Shown here: piece by piece, positions 18,601 through 27,400 of the stretch
How positions within the stretch are numbered: position 1 is the first letter of the stretch
Layout of the letters: each line of letters opens with the position of its first letter
Assembly: GCA_902774915.1 (NCBI GenBank)
Contig: CACYKH010000007.1
Location: forward strand, 80,796 to 144,795
Source of the DNA: an uncultured Lachnospiraceae bacterium
Lineage (GTDB): Bacteria > Bacillota > Clostridia > Lachnospirales > Lachnospiraceae
Length of the DNA stretch: 64,000 bases
Reading direction: 5' to 3'
Notes under the pieces: generated by a model
What the model was told of the DNA's origin: nothing
Seen by the model: only the letters and a program-made list of their open reading frames with translations
Database searches by the model: none
Position numbers and translations under genes: made by a program

Positions 18601-19174
18601 GAAGAGAACAGATATCAAGTCTACTGACTTTGAACTGGATGAGGAGACCGGACTTGCAAGTGCTGTTGATGGCAAAAAATATTCTCTTGGTGGAATTATA
18701 GAAAGCATTACTCCTCGCGTGACTAAGCGAGGTGAAAATATGGCAACGATGACAGTGGAGGATCTTTACGGAACAGTAGAAGTTATAGTCTTCCCTAAGT
18801 CGTTTGAAAAATACAGATCGTTGCTCGAGGTTAATGAGCCGATCATCATAAGCGGCCGAGCTCAGGTTTCAGATGATGAGAGCAAATTTATTGCATCTGA
18901 CATCTATTCCATGAATTCATATGTGGAGCAGGATGAGGCAGAGAAGAAGGAACTCTGGGTTCTCTTCGATGATATGGACGATCTGAACAGTCACATGAAG
19001 GACTTCAATTCAGTCCTTAGTGAGCATAGGGGTTATACACCGGTTTATGTGCAGCTGATGAAAGAAAACAAAGCTATGATGAATAGCATTAAGGTTGATG
19101 TTAAATCCGGTGTTGAAGAAGCGCTGGTTTTGGAATACGGTAGAGATAGAGTGTTAGTTAGAGATAAGAAGTAA
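15695..19174 (+). CDS. dnaE: DNA polymerase III subunit alpha (DnaE)
   Basis: Replicative C-family DNA polymerase; in Bacillota it works with PolC in lagging-strand synthesis. The N-terminal PHP domain opens with HLHVHTVYSLLDG. The palm carries GPGRGSAAGS and catalytic aspartates in PDIDIDF (about residue 400). Next come fingers, a tandem HhH region, and an OB-fold near 1000-1080 (GGIIESITPRVTKRGENMATM). Length (1159 aa) is normal for DnaE1. No DnaQ-type exonuclease insert is present, so this is not PolC. Start ATG follows CCTGGAG at 15682. Confidence 0.98.
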   Translation: MAFTHLHVHTVYSLLDGFAKIPDLVGRAKELGFDSLAITDHGVMYGVIEFYKECKAQGVKPILGCEVYVAPESRFDREVGANDERYYHLILLAENETGYKNLTKIVSQGFTEGFYYKPRVDKEVLREHHEGIICLSACLQGEVAFYLRRRLYDEAKKVALEYRDIFGEGNYFLEMQDHGLSDDTIVNTDLLRMSQETGIELVCTNDSHYVCAEDWEAHDILLCMQTGTTINDENRMRYDGGQYYLKSEQEMADLFPYARQALENTHKIAERCNVEIIFGEQKLPKYDVPSEYPDAFSYLTYLCEEGLKERYPNTPQELKDRLDYELGVIRDMGFVDYFLIVWDYVNYAKSHGIAVGPGRGSAAGSIVSYALKITNIDPIRYSLIFERFLNPERVSMPDIDIDFAPEGRQEMIRYVSEKYGHDKVVQIISFGTLAARNAVRNVGRVLDINRGLVDKVAKSIPNGANSMTLKQALKESPDFIEYYNTNSDVKYMVDMAIKLEGVPSHPSKHAAGVVIGREPIVEYVPLCKNSGEDAISTQFEKDTLEQLGLLKMDFLGLRNLTVIEDALKNIKERTGEEIDIDNIDMADPNVFELISSGECAGVFQLESTGMQSFMKELKPNSLEDVVAGISLYRPGPMDFIPQYIKGKNSTGPIQYDTPELEPILEPTYGCIVYQEQVMQIVMSLAGYSMGKSDEVRRAMSKKKAGVMEKEREYFVYGNEELGVPGCIKNGIKEDVANKIFDEMTDFASYAFNKSHAAAYCVVTYQTAYLKRYYPLDYMAALLTSVRDKAPKLRTYIEAVRRMGIKILPPDINEGYGKFTVADGGIRYGMSAIKSVGDAVVDAIIEEREKNGPFKDLQDYITRLSGKEANKRTIESFIMTGAFDCFGLNRKQMMTAYSDIATAVNNEKKKNASGQMSLIDFMGEEDTAQFTADYPDVPEFSKDIILSGEKQMLGLYISGHPLDSMRDIIEKRTDIKSTDFELDEETGLASAVDGKKYSLGGIIESITPRVTKRGENMATMTVEDLYGTVEVIVFPKSFEKYRSLLEVNEPIIISGRAQVSDDESKFIASDIYSMNSYVEQDEAEKKELWVLFDDMDDLNSHMKDFNSVLSEHRGYTPVYVQLMKENKAMMNSIKVDVKSGVEEALVLEYGRDRVLVRDKK

Positions 19175-19215
19175 TGTTGCTCTAAGTGTAAGATCATTTA
19201 GTGGAGGATGTTTTT

Positions 19216-20049
19216 ATGGAGAAGATTACATCTGTTAATAACGACAGGGTTAAACGTGTAGTAAAGATAATGAGTAGTCCAAAGGAGAGGAAGTACTCAG
19301 GTAAGTACATGGTTGAAGGTCTCAGAATGGTGAGAGAAGTCAAGATAGACCGACTTGATACGCTATTCATGACTCAGCAATTCTTTGATAAATATGTAGT
19401 CAAGGATCCAGCTCTCCTTAAGCTTGTAAATAAAGCTGTGGATAATCAGAAGAGCTTTATAGTTTCTGAACTGGTTCTTAGAAAGCTGGCTGACACCGAG
19501 AATCCACAGGGTGTAGTTGCTCTTGTAAATATGAAAGAGTACACGCTGGATGACATTATCAAGGTAAAGGATGGTAAGCCACTCATTCTGATAGTTGAGA
19601 GATTGCAGGATCCAGGCAATATGGGTACTATCATCAGAACAGCTGAGGGCGCTGGTGTTACCGGTATTCTTGTGAGCTACGATTCGGTTGATATTTACAG
19701 TCCTAAGGTTGTCAGATCAACTATGGGCTCCATCTTCCGCAGTAAGATATGTATTACTTATGACCTTAAGGGTGATATAGAAAAACTGAAGAAGGCAGGC
19801 ATTACTATTTTCGGAATGCATTTGGATGGACGTTCTATCTATGATGAAGATCTTACAGCTGCATGTGCATTCCTTATTGGAAATGAAGGTGCCGGACTTA
19901 CAGAGGAGACAAGCGCTCAGACAGACAAGCTTCTTAGAATTCCAATGCTGGGTAAAGTTGAGAGTCTGAATGCGGCTGCATCTGCAACCATTGTTTCTTA
20001 CGAAGCATTGCGTCAGAGAATCGCCAGCAGCGAAATGTTCTTCTTATAA
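19216..20049 (+). CDS. SpoU/TrmH-family RNA 2'-O-methyltransferase
   Basis: SAM-dependent RNA ribose methyltransferase with a C-terminal SPOUT knot. Motif 1 is VERLQDPGNMGTIIRTAEG, motif 2 LIGNEGAGL and motif 3 IPMLGKVESLNAAASATIV. The N-terminal substrate-binding region (SPKERKYSGKYMVEGLRMVRE) is typical of 23S rRNA-type members. The start is ATG 19216, because GGAGG lies at 19203-19207; an upstream GTG would place the ribosome site inside the gene. The exact target nucleotide cannot be told from sequence. It follows dnaE by 41 nt. Confidence 0.9.
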   Translation: MEKITSVNNDRVKRVVKIMSSPKERKYSGKYMVEGLRMVREVKIDRLDTLFMTQQFFDKYVVKDPALLKLVNKAVDNQKSFIVSELVLRKLADTENPQGVVALVNMKEYTLDDIIKVKDGKPLILIVERLQDPGNMGTIIRTAEGAGVTGILVSYDSVDIYSPKVVRSTMGSIFRSKICITYDLKGDIEKLKKAGITIFGMHLDGRSIYDEDLTAACAFLIGNEGAGLTEETSAQTDKLLRIPMLGKVESLNAAASATIVSYEALRQRIASSEMFFL

Positions 20050-20078
20050 AAATAAGGGTTTGCAAGGTTATTATTTAC

Positions 20079-20107
20079 TTGAATTATATATGTATAAGTG
20101 TTATAGT
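20079..20107 (+). promoter_or_regulatory. Promoter of the dapA leader
   Basis: TTGAAT (20079-20084), 17-bp spacer, TATAGT (20102-20107). The start near 20113 is just before the riboswitch P1 helix. Confidence 0.65.
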
Positions 20108-20116
20108 GGTTTAGAT

Positions 20117-20285
20117 TTGTAGAGGACGCGATGATTATCAGTAGCGTATCTGATGAGGCTGGATCAGATGATGATATGTGAAAGGATGAATCGCCGAAGT
20201 CATGTAGTACCAGCGGCTATGTGGTCTGGGACTTAGATTAAGAGTCTAAGGACTGTCATCTTGAATTCAGGATGGAGTGCTACGG
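20117..20285 (+). promoter_or_regulatory. Lysine riboswitch (L-box)
   Basis: The aptamer begins with GTAGAGGACGCG (20119) and closes with GGAGTGCTAC (20274-20283); GTAG/CTAC form P1. The diagnostic internal sequence AAAGGATGAATCGCCGAAG is at 20181-20199, with GGTCTGGGACTTAGA and AGGACTGTCAT further on, as in known L-boxes. It precedes dapA, the first committed step to diaminopimelate and lysine. Lysine binding should favour the terminator that follows. Confidence 0.97.
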
Positions 20286-20300
20286 TATAGAGGATATTCT

Positions 20301-20330
20301 ATGGACCGAAACTCCGTTTTGGTCCATTTT
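20301..20330 (+). terminator. Riboswitch-controlled terminator before dapA
   Basis: ATGGACCGAAAC (20301-20312) pairs with GTTTTGGTCCAT (20316-20327), 12 bp with one G.U, followed by TTTTC. A similar AAATGGACTAAA sequence at 20348-20360 could compete with it. Confidence 0.9.
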
Positions 20331-20387
20331 CTTGTATATCGAAAATTCGAAATGGACTAAACGATTAGTCAAAGGGAGGATTAAAAA

Positions 20388-21275
20388 ATGGCTATTTTCA
20401 AAGGATCAGGAGTTGCATTAGTTACACCTTTCACAGAGAGCATGGAGGTGGATTACGAACAGCTTAGAAAGCTGGTTGATTATCATGTAGAGCATAAGAC
20501 AGATGCTATCATCGTTTGTGGTACATCTGGTGAATCTGCTACACAGACAGTTGAGGAACATCTTGAGTGCATCAGCGTAGTTGCTGAGCAGGCAAATGGA
20601 CGTATTCCTGTAATTGCAGGTACAGGCTCAAATGATACTGTTACTGCAGTAGAGCTTTCACAGGAGGCTGCTAAGTGTGGAGTTGATGGACTTCTTATGG
20701 TAACACCTTACTATAACAAGTGTACACAGAATGGTCTTATCAAGCATTATTCAACAGTTGCTGAGAAGGTAAGTACACCTATTATCATGTACAATGTTCC
20801 AAGTAGAACAGGATGCAACATTCTTCCTGCTACAGCAGTTAAGCTTGCAAAGGAAGTTGAGAGCATCGTTGCTATAAAGGAAGCTTCAGGAAACATTTCA
20901 CAGGTTGCTGAGCTTGCACATCTTGCAGATGGATGCATCGACATCTATTCAGGAAATGATGATCAGATTCTTCCACTCATGTCACTCGGCGGAATTGGTG
21001 TTATTTCTGTAACAGCTAACATTATTCCTGATGATACACATGATCTTTGCCAGAAGTTCTTCGATGGAGACTTTGAAGGTGCAAGAGAGCTTCAGCTGAA
21101 GGCTATTGATCTTTGCAAGGCACTTTTCTGTGAGGTTAATCCTATTCCAGTTAAGAAGGCAACAGAGCTTATGGGACTTACTAATGGAGTTGTGAGACTG
21201 CCACTTACTGAGATGGAGCCTGAACATACTGAGATGCTTATCAAAGCAATGAAGGATTATGGAATCGATTTTTAA
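20388..21275 (+). CDS. dapA: 4-hydroxy-tetrahydrodipicolinate synthase
   Basis: Condenses pyruvate with aspartate semialdehyde, the entry step to diaminopimelate (cell wall) and lysine. A TIM-barrel enzyme with GTSGESATQT near residue 45, the tyrosine motif MYNVPSRTG (about 135) and the Schiff-base lysine in AIKEASGN (about 163). Length (295 aa) is standard. ATG follows AGGGAGGA. Controlled by the lysine riboswitch; separated from dapB by a palindromic element instead of the usual short gap. Confidence 0.98.
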   Translation: MAIFKGSGVALVTPFTESMEVDYEQLRKLVDYHVEHKTDAIIVCGTSGESATQTVEEHLECISVVAEQANGRIPVIAGTGSNDTVTAVELSQEAAKCGVDGLLMVTPYYNKCTQNGLIKHYSTVAEKVSTPIIMYNVPSRTGCNILPATAVKLAKEVESIVAIKEASGNISQVAELAHLADGCIDIYSGNDDQILPLMSLGGIGVISVTANIIPDDTHDLCQKFFDGDFEGARELQLKAIDLCKALFCEVNPIPVKKATELMGLTNGVVRLPLTEMEPEHTEMLIKAMKDYGIDF

Positions 21276-21287
21276 GAAAGTAATATA

Positions 21288-21445
21288 GCCGCTAGGGCAT
21301 AATATATGTTTTTCTCGACATCGCTTTCGCTCGGTGCGGGCTACCCCTAGCGGATGCTAAGCTCTCACTTCGCACTTTGTGCTCGTGAATCGCTAAGCAC
21401 CGAGACCCGCAACGGTCTCGAAAAAAGATATTATGCCCTAGCGGC
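21288..21445. repeat. 158-bp palindromic element between dapA and dapB
   Basis: A perfect 18-bp inverted repeat bounds the element (GCCGCTAGGGCATAATAT at 21288-21305 and its complement at 21428-21445). A third copy of CCCTAGCGG lies inside at 21345-21353. Inner arms also pair: CTCGGTGC (about 21330) with GCACCGAG (21397-21404), and CGAGACC with GGTCTCG (21401-21420). GCAC/GTGC makes a small apical hairpin near 21372-21382. There is no open frame. GC content is visibly higher than in flanking genes. It looks like a mobile palindromic unit (REP/MITE-like). Confidence 0.8.
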
Positions 21446-21474
21446 ATATACGTTTTCGTAAGGAGATAAAGAGA

Positions 21475-22248
21475 ATGACTAGGATAATTATGAGTGGTTG
21501 TAGTGGTCGTATGGGTCGGATGATTACGGGACTCGTGAAGGATGGTGAGGGTGCTGAGATAGTTGCCGGAGTTGATGTGTTTGATGATGGTACTCTTGGT
21601 TATCCTGTATATAAGAGTATTACTGAGGTGCAGGAGGAGGTCGATGCCATAATCGATTTTTCAAATCCTGCAACTTTGGATGCTACTCTTGAGTATGCGA
21701 TAGAGAAAAATGTTCCAGTAGTGCTTTGTACTACAGGTTATTCTGATGAGCAGCTTGCTCAGATAAATGCAGCAAGTGAGAAGGTTGCACTTCTCAAGTC
21801 TGCTAATATGAGTCTTGGTATCAATACTATTATGGAGCTTCTTAAGACAGCTACTAATGTATTTGGTGAGGCTGGTTTCGATATTGAGATTGTTGAGCAG
21901 CATCATCATAACAAGCTGGATGCTCCTTCGGGAACAGCTCTTGCTCTTGCAGATGCTATCAATGAAGCTGCAGATGGTAAGTATGAATATGTTTATGACA
22001 GAAGTCAGAAGAGAGAGAAGAGAGATGCCAAGGAGCTTGGTATTTCAGCAGTGAGAGCTGGCTCAATACCTGGTATTCACGATGTCATCTTCGCTGGACC
22101 TGATGAAGTTATAGAAATCAAGCATACAGTTTATTCAAGAGCTGTATTTGGAAATGGTGCAATAAGCGCGGCTAAGTTCCTTGCTGGTAAGCCTGCAGGA
22201 ATGTACGGCATGAAGGATGTTATTGCAGCTCAGCTTGGAAATAATTAA
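21475..22248 (+). CDS. dapB: 4-hydroxy-tetrahydrodipicolinate reductase
   Basis: NAD(P)H-dependent second step after DapA. The N-terminal nucleotide fold opens with IIMSGCSGRMGRMI (GxxGxxG type). The catalytic and substrate-binding segment is EQHHHNKLDAPSGTALALAD, and VRAGSIPGIHDVIF follows as in the family. Length (257 aa) is normal. ATG comes after AAGGAGATAAAGAGA. It may be transcribed from the dapA promoter through the palindromic element or from its own promoter. Confidence 0.97.
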   Translation: MTRIIMSGCSGRMGRMITGLVKDGEGAEIVAGVDVFDDGTLGYPVYKSITEVQEEVDAIIDFSNPATLDATLEYAIEKNVPVVLCTTGYSDEQLAQINAASEKVALLKSANMSLGINTIMELLKTATNVFGEAGFDIEIVEQHHHNKLDAPSGTALALADAINEAADGKYEYVYDRSQKREKRDAKELGISAVRAGSIPGIHDVIFAGPDEVIEIKHTVYSRAVFGNGAISAAKFLAGKPAGMYGMKDVIAAQLGNN

Positions 22249-22289
22249 TGCTATCCTGAATTAACGAAAAGATTTATCGGAGTTTATTT

Positions 22290-22616
22290 ATGACTGAAGA
22301 ACAAATACTCTGTAGTGCTTCAAAGTATACTGAGAAGTTCTACCTCAATCCTAAATACTCAAACCTTCCTAAGAAGATTCAGGACGAGCTTAAGATTGCT
22401 CTTGTAATCTTTACAGAGGAGATTGGCGGAGAGATTTTCCTCTACTTCGATGATGAAGGTGGACTCTCAATTGCAACTGATTATAAAGAAAACGATTTTC
22501 TCTATGATGAGATTGGAAGCGGTCTTAAAGTTAATCAGCTTAGGAATGAGAAACGCGAACTCTTTGAACAGCTTGAAGAGTATTACGAGTTACTGGACAT
22601 GTTAAACAAAAAATAA
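22290..22616 (+). CDS. Small acidic protein of unknown function (DUF6145-like)
   Basis: A 108-aa acidic, soluble protein. Visible features are an N-terminal helix (ILCSASKYTEKFYLNPKY), a hydrophobic strand region (ALVIFTEEIGGEIFLYFDDEGGLSIAT) and a C-terminal helix (LRNEKRELFEQLEEYYELLDML). It resembles DUF6145-type clostridial proteins, which is a recollection rather than a search result. ATG follows CGGAG. It sits between dapB and coaX with short gaps; the coaX leader hairpin begins within its last codons. Confidence 0.7.
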   Translation: MTEEQILCSASKYTEKFYLNPKYSNLPKKIQDELKIALVIFTEEIGGEIFLYFDDEGGLSIATDYKENDFLYDEIGSGLKVNQLRNEKRELFEQLEEYYELLDMLNKK

Positions 22617-22645
22617 GTCAGTGGGACCAGATCTGGTGACTTATT
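22612..22645 (+). repeat. Hairpin repeat in the coaX leader
   Basis: AATAAGTCA (22612-22620) pairs perfectly with TGACTTATT (22637-22645). The loop contains GTGGGACC and the 12-bp palindrome ACCAGATCTGGT. The coaX ribosome site AAGGAG begins at the next base (22646). A related unit occurs before queC at 32900-32951. Confidence 0.75.
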
Positions 22646-22658
22646 AAGGAGATAGGAA

Positions 22659-23423
22659 ATGTTATTTGCAATAGACGTTGGAAATACAAATATTACTGTT
22701 GGACTTTTTGATGGAGAGAAGCTGTTAAAACAGTTCCGTATGATAACACAGACATCACGTACATCTGATGAGTACGGCGTATTCCTCAGACAGTGGCTGG
22801 ATATCAATGCATCACCAGAAACAAAGATTGATGCAGTTATCATTTCATCAGTTGTTCCTAATATAATGCATTCTCTTACAAGTGCGATCATCAAATATTT
22901 TGATGTTAATCCACTTATTGTTGCACCAGGAATTAAGTCAGGAATCCGACTGGCAATTCCTAATCCAAAGGAGCTTGGTGCTGACAGACTTGTAGATGCA
23001 GTTGCAGCTTATGAGATGTATGGCGGTCCGGTTATCGTAGTTGATTTCGGAACAGCAACAACTCACGATCTCGTTCTTGCAGATGGAACATTTTCAGCAG
23101 GAGTTACATCTCCTGGAATCAGGCTAGCGGCAAATGCACTCTGGACAGGAACTGCAAAACTGCCTGAGGTTGAAATTCGTAAGGTTGATACTGTTCTTGG
23201 AAAAGATACTGTTTCAAGTATGCAGGCGGGTATTTACTATGGATACATCGGACAGACAGAATACATAGTAAAGACTATGAAAAAGGAATCTGGTCTTTCA
23301 GATATAAAGGTTGTTGCAACAGGTGGTCTTGGAAAGATGATATCTGAAGCAACAGACGAGATTGATATCTACAATCCAGAGCTTACTCTTCACGGACTTA
23401 GAATTATCTACGATAAGCAATAA
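22659..23423 (+). CDS. coaX: Type III pantothenate kinase
   Basis: Phosphorylates pantothenate, the first step of coenzyme A synthesis; the type III enzyme is not feedback-inhibited by CoA and needs a monovalent cation. The ASKHA-fold phosphate motif [15 protein letters not shown] opens the protein. [19 protein letters not shown] and [12 protein letters not shown] carry the expected catalytic and substrate residues, and GVTSPGIRL follows. Length (254 aa) is standard. The AAGGAG ribosome site abuts the hairpin described above, so structure may affect translation. Confidence 0.96.
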   Translation: MLFAIDVGNTNITVGLFDGEKLLKQFRMITQTSRTSDEYGVFLRQWLDINASPETKIDAVIISSVVPNIMHSLTSAIIKYFDVNPLIVAPGIKSGIRLAIPNPKELGADRLVDAVAAYEMYGGPVIVVDFGTATTHDLVLADGTFSAGVTSPGIRLAANALWTGTAKLPEVEIRKVDTVLGKDTVSSMQAGIYYGYIGQTEYIVKTMKKESGLSDIKVVATGGLGKMISEATDEIDIYNPELTLHGLRIIYDKQ

Positions 23424-23451
23424 TAGTTTATAAATTTATGATGTGAAATAT

Positions 23452-24408
23452 ATGTCTAAAGAAATGTTTAAAAACAAAATATTCCTTGGACCAATGGCAG
23501 GTGTAACAGACCTGCCTTTTCGCATTTTATGTAAGGAGCAGGGAGCGGATGTAATGGTAACGGAAATGGTATCCGCTAAGGGACTTTTCTATAAGAGTCC
23601 AAAGACACCGATACTGCTTAGTACAGATGAAAGAGAAAAACCAGTGGGACTTCAGCTTTTCGGAAGTGAGCCGGAAATAATGGCTGGCGAGGCAGTGAAG
23701 CTTCTGGATAGAGGCTTTGACTTTATAGATATCAATATGGGATGTCCTGTTCCAAAGATCGTAAATAACGGTGAAGGTTCAGCTCTTATGAAAAATCCAA
23801 AATTAGTTGAAGAAATTGTGCATGCTATTGCAACAGCTGTGCCTATTCCTGTAACTATAAAGATAAGGGCTGGTTTCAGCGCTGATTCTATTAACGCGCC
23901 TGAAATTGCTGAGGCAGCTGAACGTGGAGGGGCGGCTGCGGTTGCAGTTCATGCAAGAACCAGAGAACAGTATTACAGTGGAAAGGCTGACTGGTCTATT
24001 ATAAAGAAGGTTAAAGATGCAGTCAGTATTCCGGTAATAGGAAATGGTGATCTTAAGTCGGCAGAGGACATTCTCTGTATGAAAGAGGAGACTGGATGTG
24101 ACAGCTTTATGGTGGCGAGAGCTGCCAAGGGTAATCCATGGGTATTCAGGGAAATCAAGGCTGGGCTTGAAAAGGGTCTGGATCAGGTTCCACCTCGACC
24201 AGAGCTGGATGAAATCAGAGATATGATGCTGAGGCATATAGACCTGATGATCAAGGAAAAAGGGGAGTACATCGGCGTCCGCGAAATGCGTAAGCATGTT
24301 GCATGGTACACCGAAGGAATATATAATAGTGCAAGACTTCGTAAACAGGTTTGCGAGATCGAGCACGAGGAAGAGTTAATAAGTATTATAAAGGAATTAG
24401 GGAAATGA
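23452..24408 (+). CDS. dus: tRNA-dihydrouridine synthase (DusB type)
   Basis: FMN enzyme reducing uridines in the tRNA D loop. A TIM barrel opens with FLGPMAGVTDLPFR; the catalytic cysteine is in DINMGCPVPKIVNNGEGSAL (about residue 100); the FMN phosphate contacts VIGNGDLKSAED and ARAAKGNPWVF follow. Start chosen at ATG 23452; an in-frame GTG at 23443 adds three residues. Neither has a good Shine-Dalgarno. The last 4 nt overlap the next gene (ATGA), coupling it to the large surface protein, an odd partner. Confidence 0.93.
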   Translation: MSKEMFKNKIFLGPMAGVTDLPFRILCKEQGADVMVTEMVSAKGLFYKSPKTPILLSTDEREKPVGLQLFGSEPEIMAGEAVKLLDRGFDFIDINMGCPVPKIVNNGEGSALMKNPKLVEEIVHAIATAVPIPVTIKIRAGFSADSINAPEIAEAAERGGAAAVAVHARTREQYYSGKADWSIIKKVKDAVSIPVIGNGDLKSAEDILCMKEETGCDSFMVARAAKGNPWVFREIKAGLEKGLDQVPPRPELDEIRDMMLRHIDLMIKEKGEYIGVREMRKHVAWYTEGIYNSARLRKQVCEIEHEEELISIIKELGK

Positions 24409-27400
24409 GTAAAAAAAGAATAGGTTTAATAATCGCCGGAATCGTTGCAATGTGTCTACTTATTATAGGCGCAAGCGTTGGTACTGTTCTGTTAATTCGT
24501 GGAAGGAACACGGACAGAGCCAAAGATGGAAATGAAGTAAAGGATGTTAACAGCAGCGTAGGTTCAGCTCTTACGGGGGACGGAGTTGAGATTGAAAAGA
24601 GTGATTCTTTTGGAAAAGTCGCTGATGATAACACAGTCATGATCTACATGGTAGGTTCGGACCTTGAGAGTAAGGCCGGAGCTGCTACCTTTGATATTGC
24701 AGAAATGATGGCTAGTGGAGTGGACACATCTAAGACAAATGTAGTCATCTTTACAGGTGGTTGCAGTCAGTGGATGTCTGACATTTCCAGCGATAAGAAC
24801 TATGTTATGAGACTTGATAAGAGCGGTCTTATAGAGGATGGTGCCACAAATAGCATTAATAACATGGGTGATCCAAATACACTTCTTGGATTCCTGAATT
24901 TCTGTACAGATAATTATAAGTCTGATCACTATACGCTTATCTTCTGGGATCATGGTTGTGGTCCTGTTTATGGATACGGAGTAGATGAGCTTCATAGTAA
25001 CGATACACTTACCTATCCAGAGATGGAGGCAGCCCTTGTTGCTTCTGATTTTGACAGTAAGAACAAGATAGACCTTGTTGGTTTCGATGCCTGTCTTATG
25101 GCTTCTATTGAGTATGCAGATCTTTTCTCATCATATGCTGATTACATGGTTGCATCTCAGGAGGTTGAGCCAGGACTTGGATGGGATTATTCATTCCTGA
25201 ATACATATAATTCAACAAGTGATCCAAAGAAGATAGGAACAGCAGTGGTAGATGCTTTTGGTGATTTCTATTCAAGTCACATAAGTATGATGAGTAACCC
25301 TCTTTACACACTTTCTGTTATGGATCTTTCAAAAACAAATAAGGTTATAGAGGCGAGCAATGACCTCTTTGAAGATATGTATAAAGGACTCGGAAAAGAA
25401 GATTATGCCGAGATAGTAAAGGCAAGAGATAATACAGTCAACCTTGGTTCTACTGCATATGGTTCAAAGGGAGATGCAATCGATGAGGTTGACCTTGGTT
25501 CTGTCGCTGATGAGTTTGGTAATCTTTATAAAGGATCCTCCAAGGATCTGAGTGACGCAATTGATGACCTCGTAATTAAACAGGCATCAAATGTTGATGG
25601 TACATCAGGTATATCCATTTACTTCCCATATAATAACCAGATGTTCTATCAGTACTATGGTGAGAAAAGTATAGAAAGCATTTCTATTGGTGAAGAGTAT
25701 TCAACTTTCGTTGAGTCCTTCGCAACAGCATGGGAAAGTGATGGACAGAATGTATCGGACTTTTACACAGAGCTCGATACTGATGAAGAGGAATCTACTG
25801 AAGAAGAAACAACAGAAGAGACGACTGAGGAGTCCACAGAAGCTTCTACTGAGGAAGCTACAGAAGCTACCACAGAAGAAACAACAGAGGAAACTACTGA
25901 GGAGCCTACAGAACCAGTTGAGGATGCATCTTCTACAGATGCTGAATATATCGGTTCAAAGAAGACACTTAGTGTAAAGCTTTCCAAGGAACAGCAGAAG
26001 AATATGGCTCAGGCAACTTATTCTGTATTTATGAAGAATTCAAGTGACGATACAACTGAGGCATATCTTCCAATATTTACAAATATAAAGATAAAACCTG
26101 ATGAGAACGGAGAACTTTCAGTTCCTTATGATCCAGAGATTCTTGTTGCTTCATCCTATGATGGAGATACACCATGGCCTTTCAAACAGGTAGAGGATAA
26201 CCTGGCTGGAAAAACTATTTACCGTTCAAATGGTCAGTATCTTATAAGTTCAATCAAGGACTTCCCAGATACATCAACAGAGCAGGTTGTTTGTAATGTG
26301 TCCATGCAAGACGGAGAACAGCCTAAGATTCTCAGCTTTGACGCAGTTTCAGATTCAGAGCTTGTAGGAAAGAATGATATGACTCCAGAGGGCTGGGGCT
26401 ATATGGCATACTATGCACCTACATATCTTCCTGTTACCAGTGTAGATGGTAAGATGCTTCCTTACTCAGAGTGGGATAGAGATGGCATTTTCCATATGGT
26501 ATACATTTCACTTGGAGAAAACTTTACATTTGCTACTAAAAAGCTTTCTGAAATTGACGCAGAGTTTGCGGTTCAGATTACTATCAAGGATGTAAAGGGA
26601 AATGTACACGCCACAAGCCTTGTAGATTTCACAAGAAATGCAAGAACAAATACGAGTATCGGAACTGAGGAAGGAAAGATAGATGTTTCTGTTTTCTCAG
26701 ACCATGTAGTTATTAATTCCTATGAAGGAACGGACACAGAGCTTGTTATACCTGATTCTGTTCAAGGTGTTCCAGTAACTGCTATAGGACAGGAGGCTTT
26801 CAAGAATGCAGGGATGACAAGTGTAGTAATTCCTGAGGGCGTAACAAATATTGGTCCGGAAGCCTTTAATAGGTGCGAAAATCTTGAAACAGTTGAGCTG
26901 CCTTCAACTGTTGAGTATATAGGTATGGACTCATTTGCTTACTCAGAAAAGCTTAGTTCGATTAATCTGCCTGAGGGGCTGAAGACAATAGATGATTTTG
27001 CATTTGATCAATGTTCTAGTCTCACAGAGGTGACAATTCCTTCTACTGTTGACTATTATGGACCTGGGGCATTTGCATATACTACTAAAATTACATTGGA
27101 AGGAAATGAGAATTACCAGTATCTGGCAGATTCAATCTTTACTGCCGATGGTAAGACACTTGTTCAATGCTTCTCGACAGAGGAAAATTACTCTATACCA
27201 AGTGGAACTGAAGTGATAGGAGCATATTCCTTCAGAGATAATCTTGATATTAAGACAGTTGATATCCCTGAGGGAGTACGACTTATTGATGATGGCGCTT
27301 TCTTCCAGGCTGAAAATCTTTCTGATATAAAATTGCCGGATTCAGTTGAAGAGATTGGTGACTCTGCATTTGGATGCATAGTATTCACAGAAAAGAAGAA

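Noticed and set aside
20388-22248. Simple dapA-dapB operon with a short spacer
   Set aside because: The 199-nt gap holds a 158-bp palindromic element, so a simple operon cannot be assumed.
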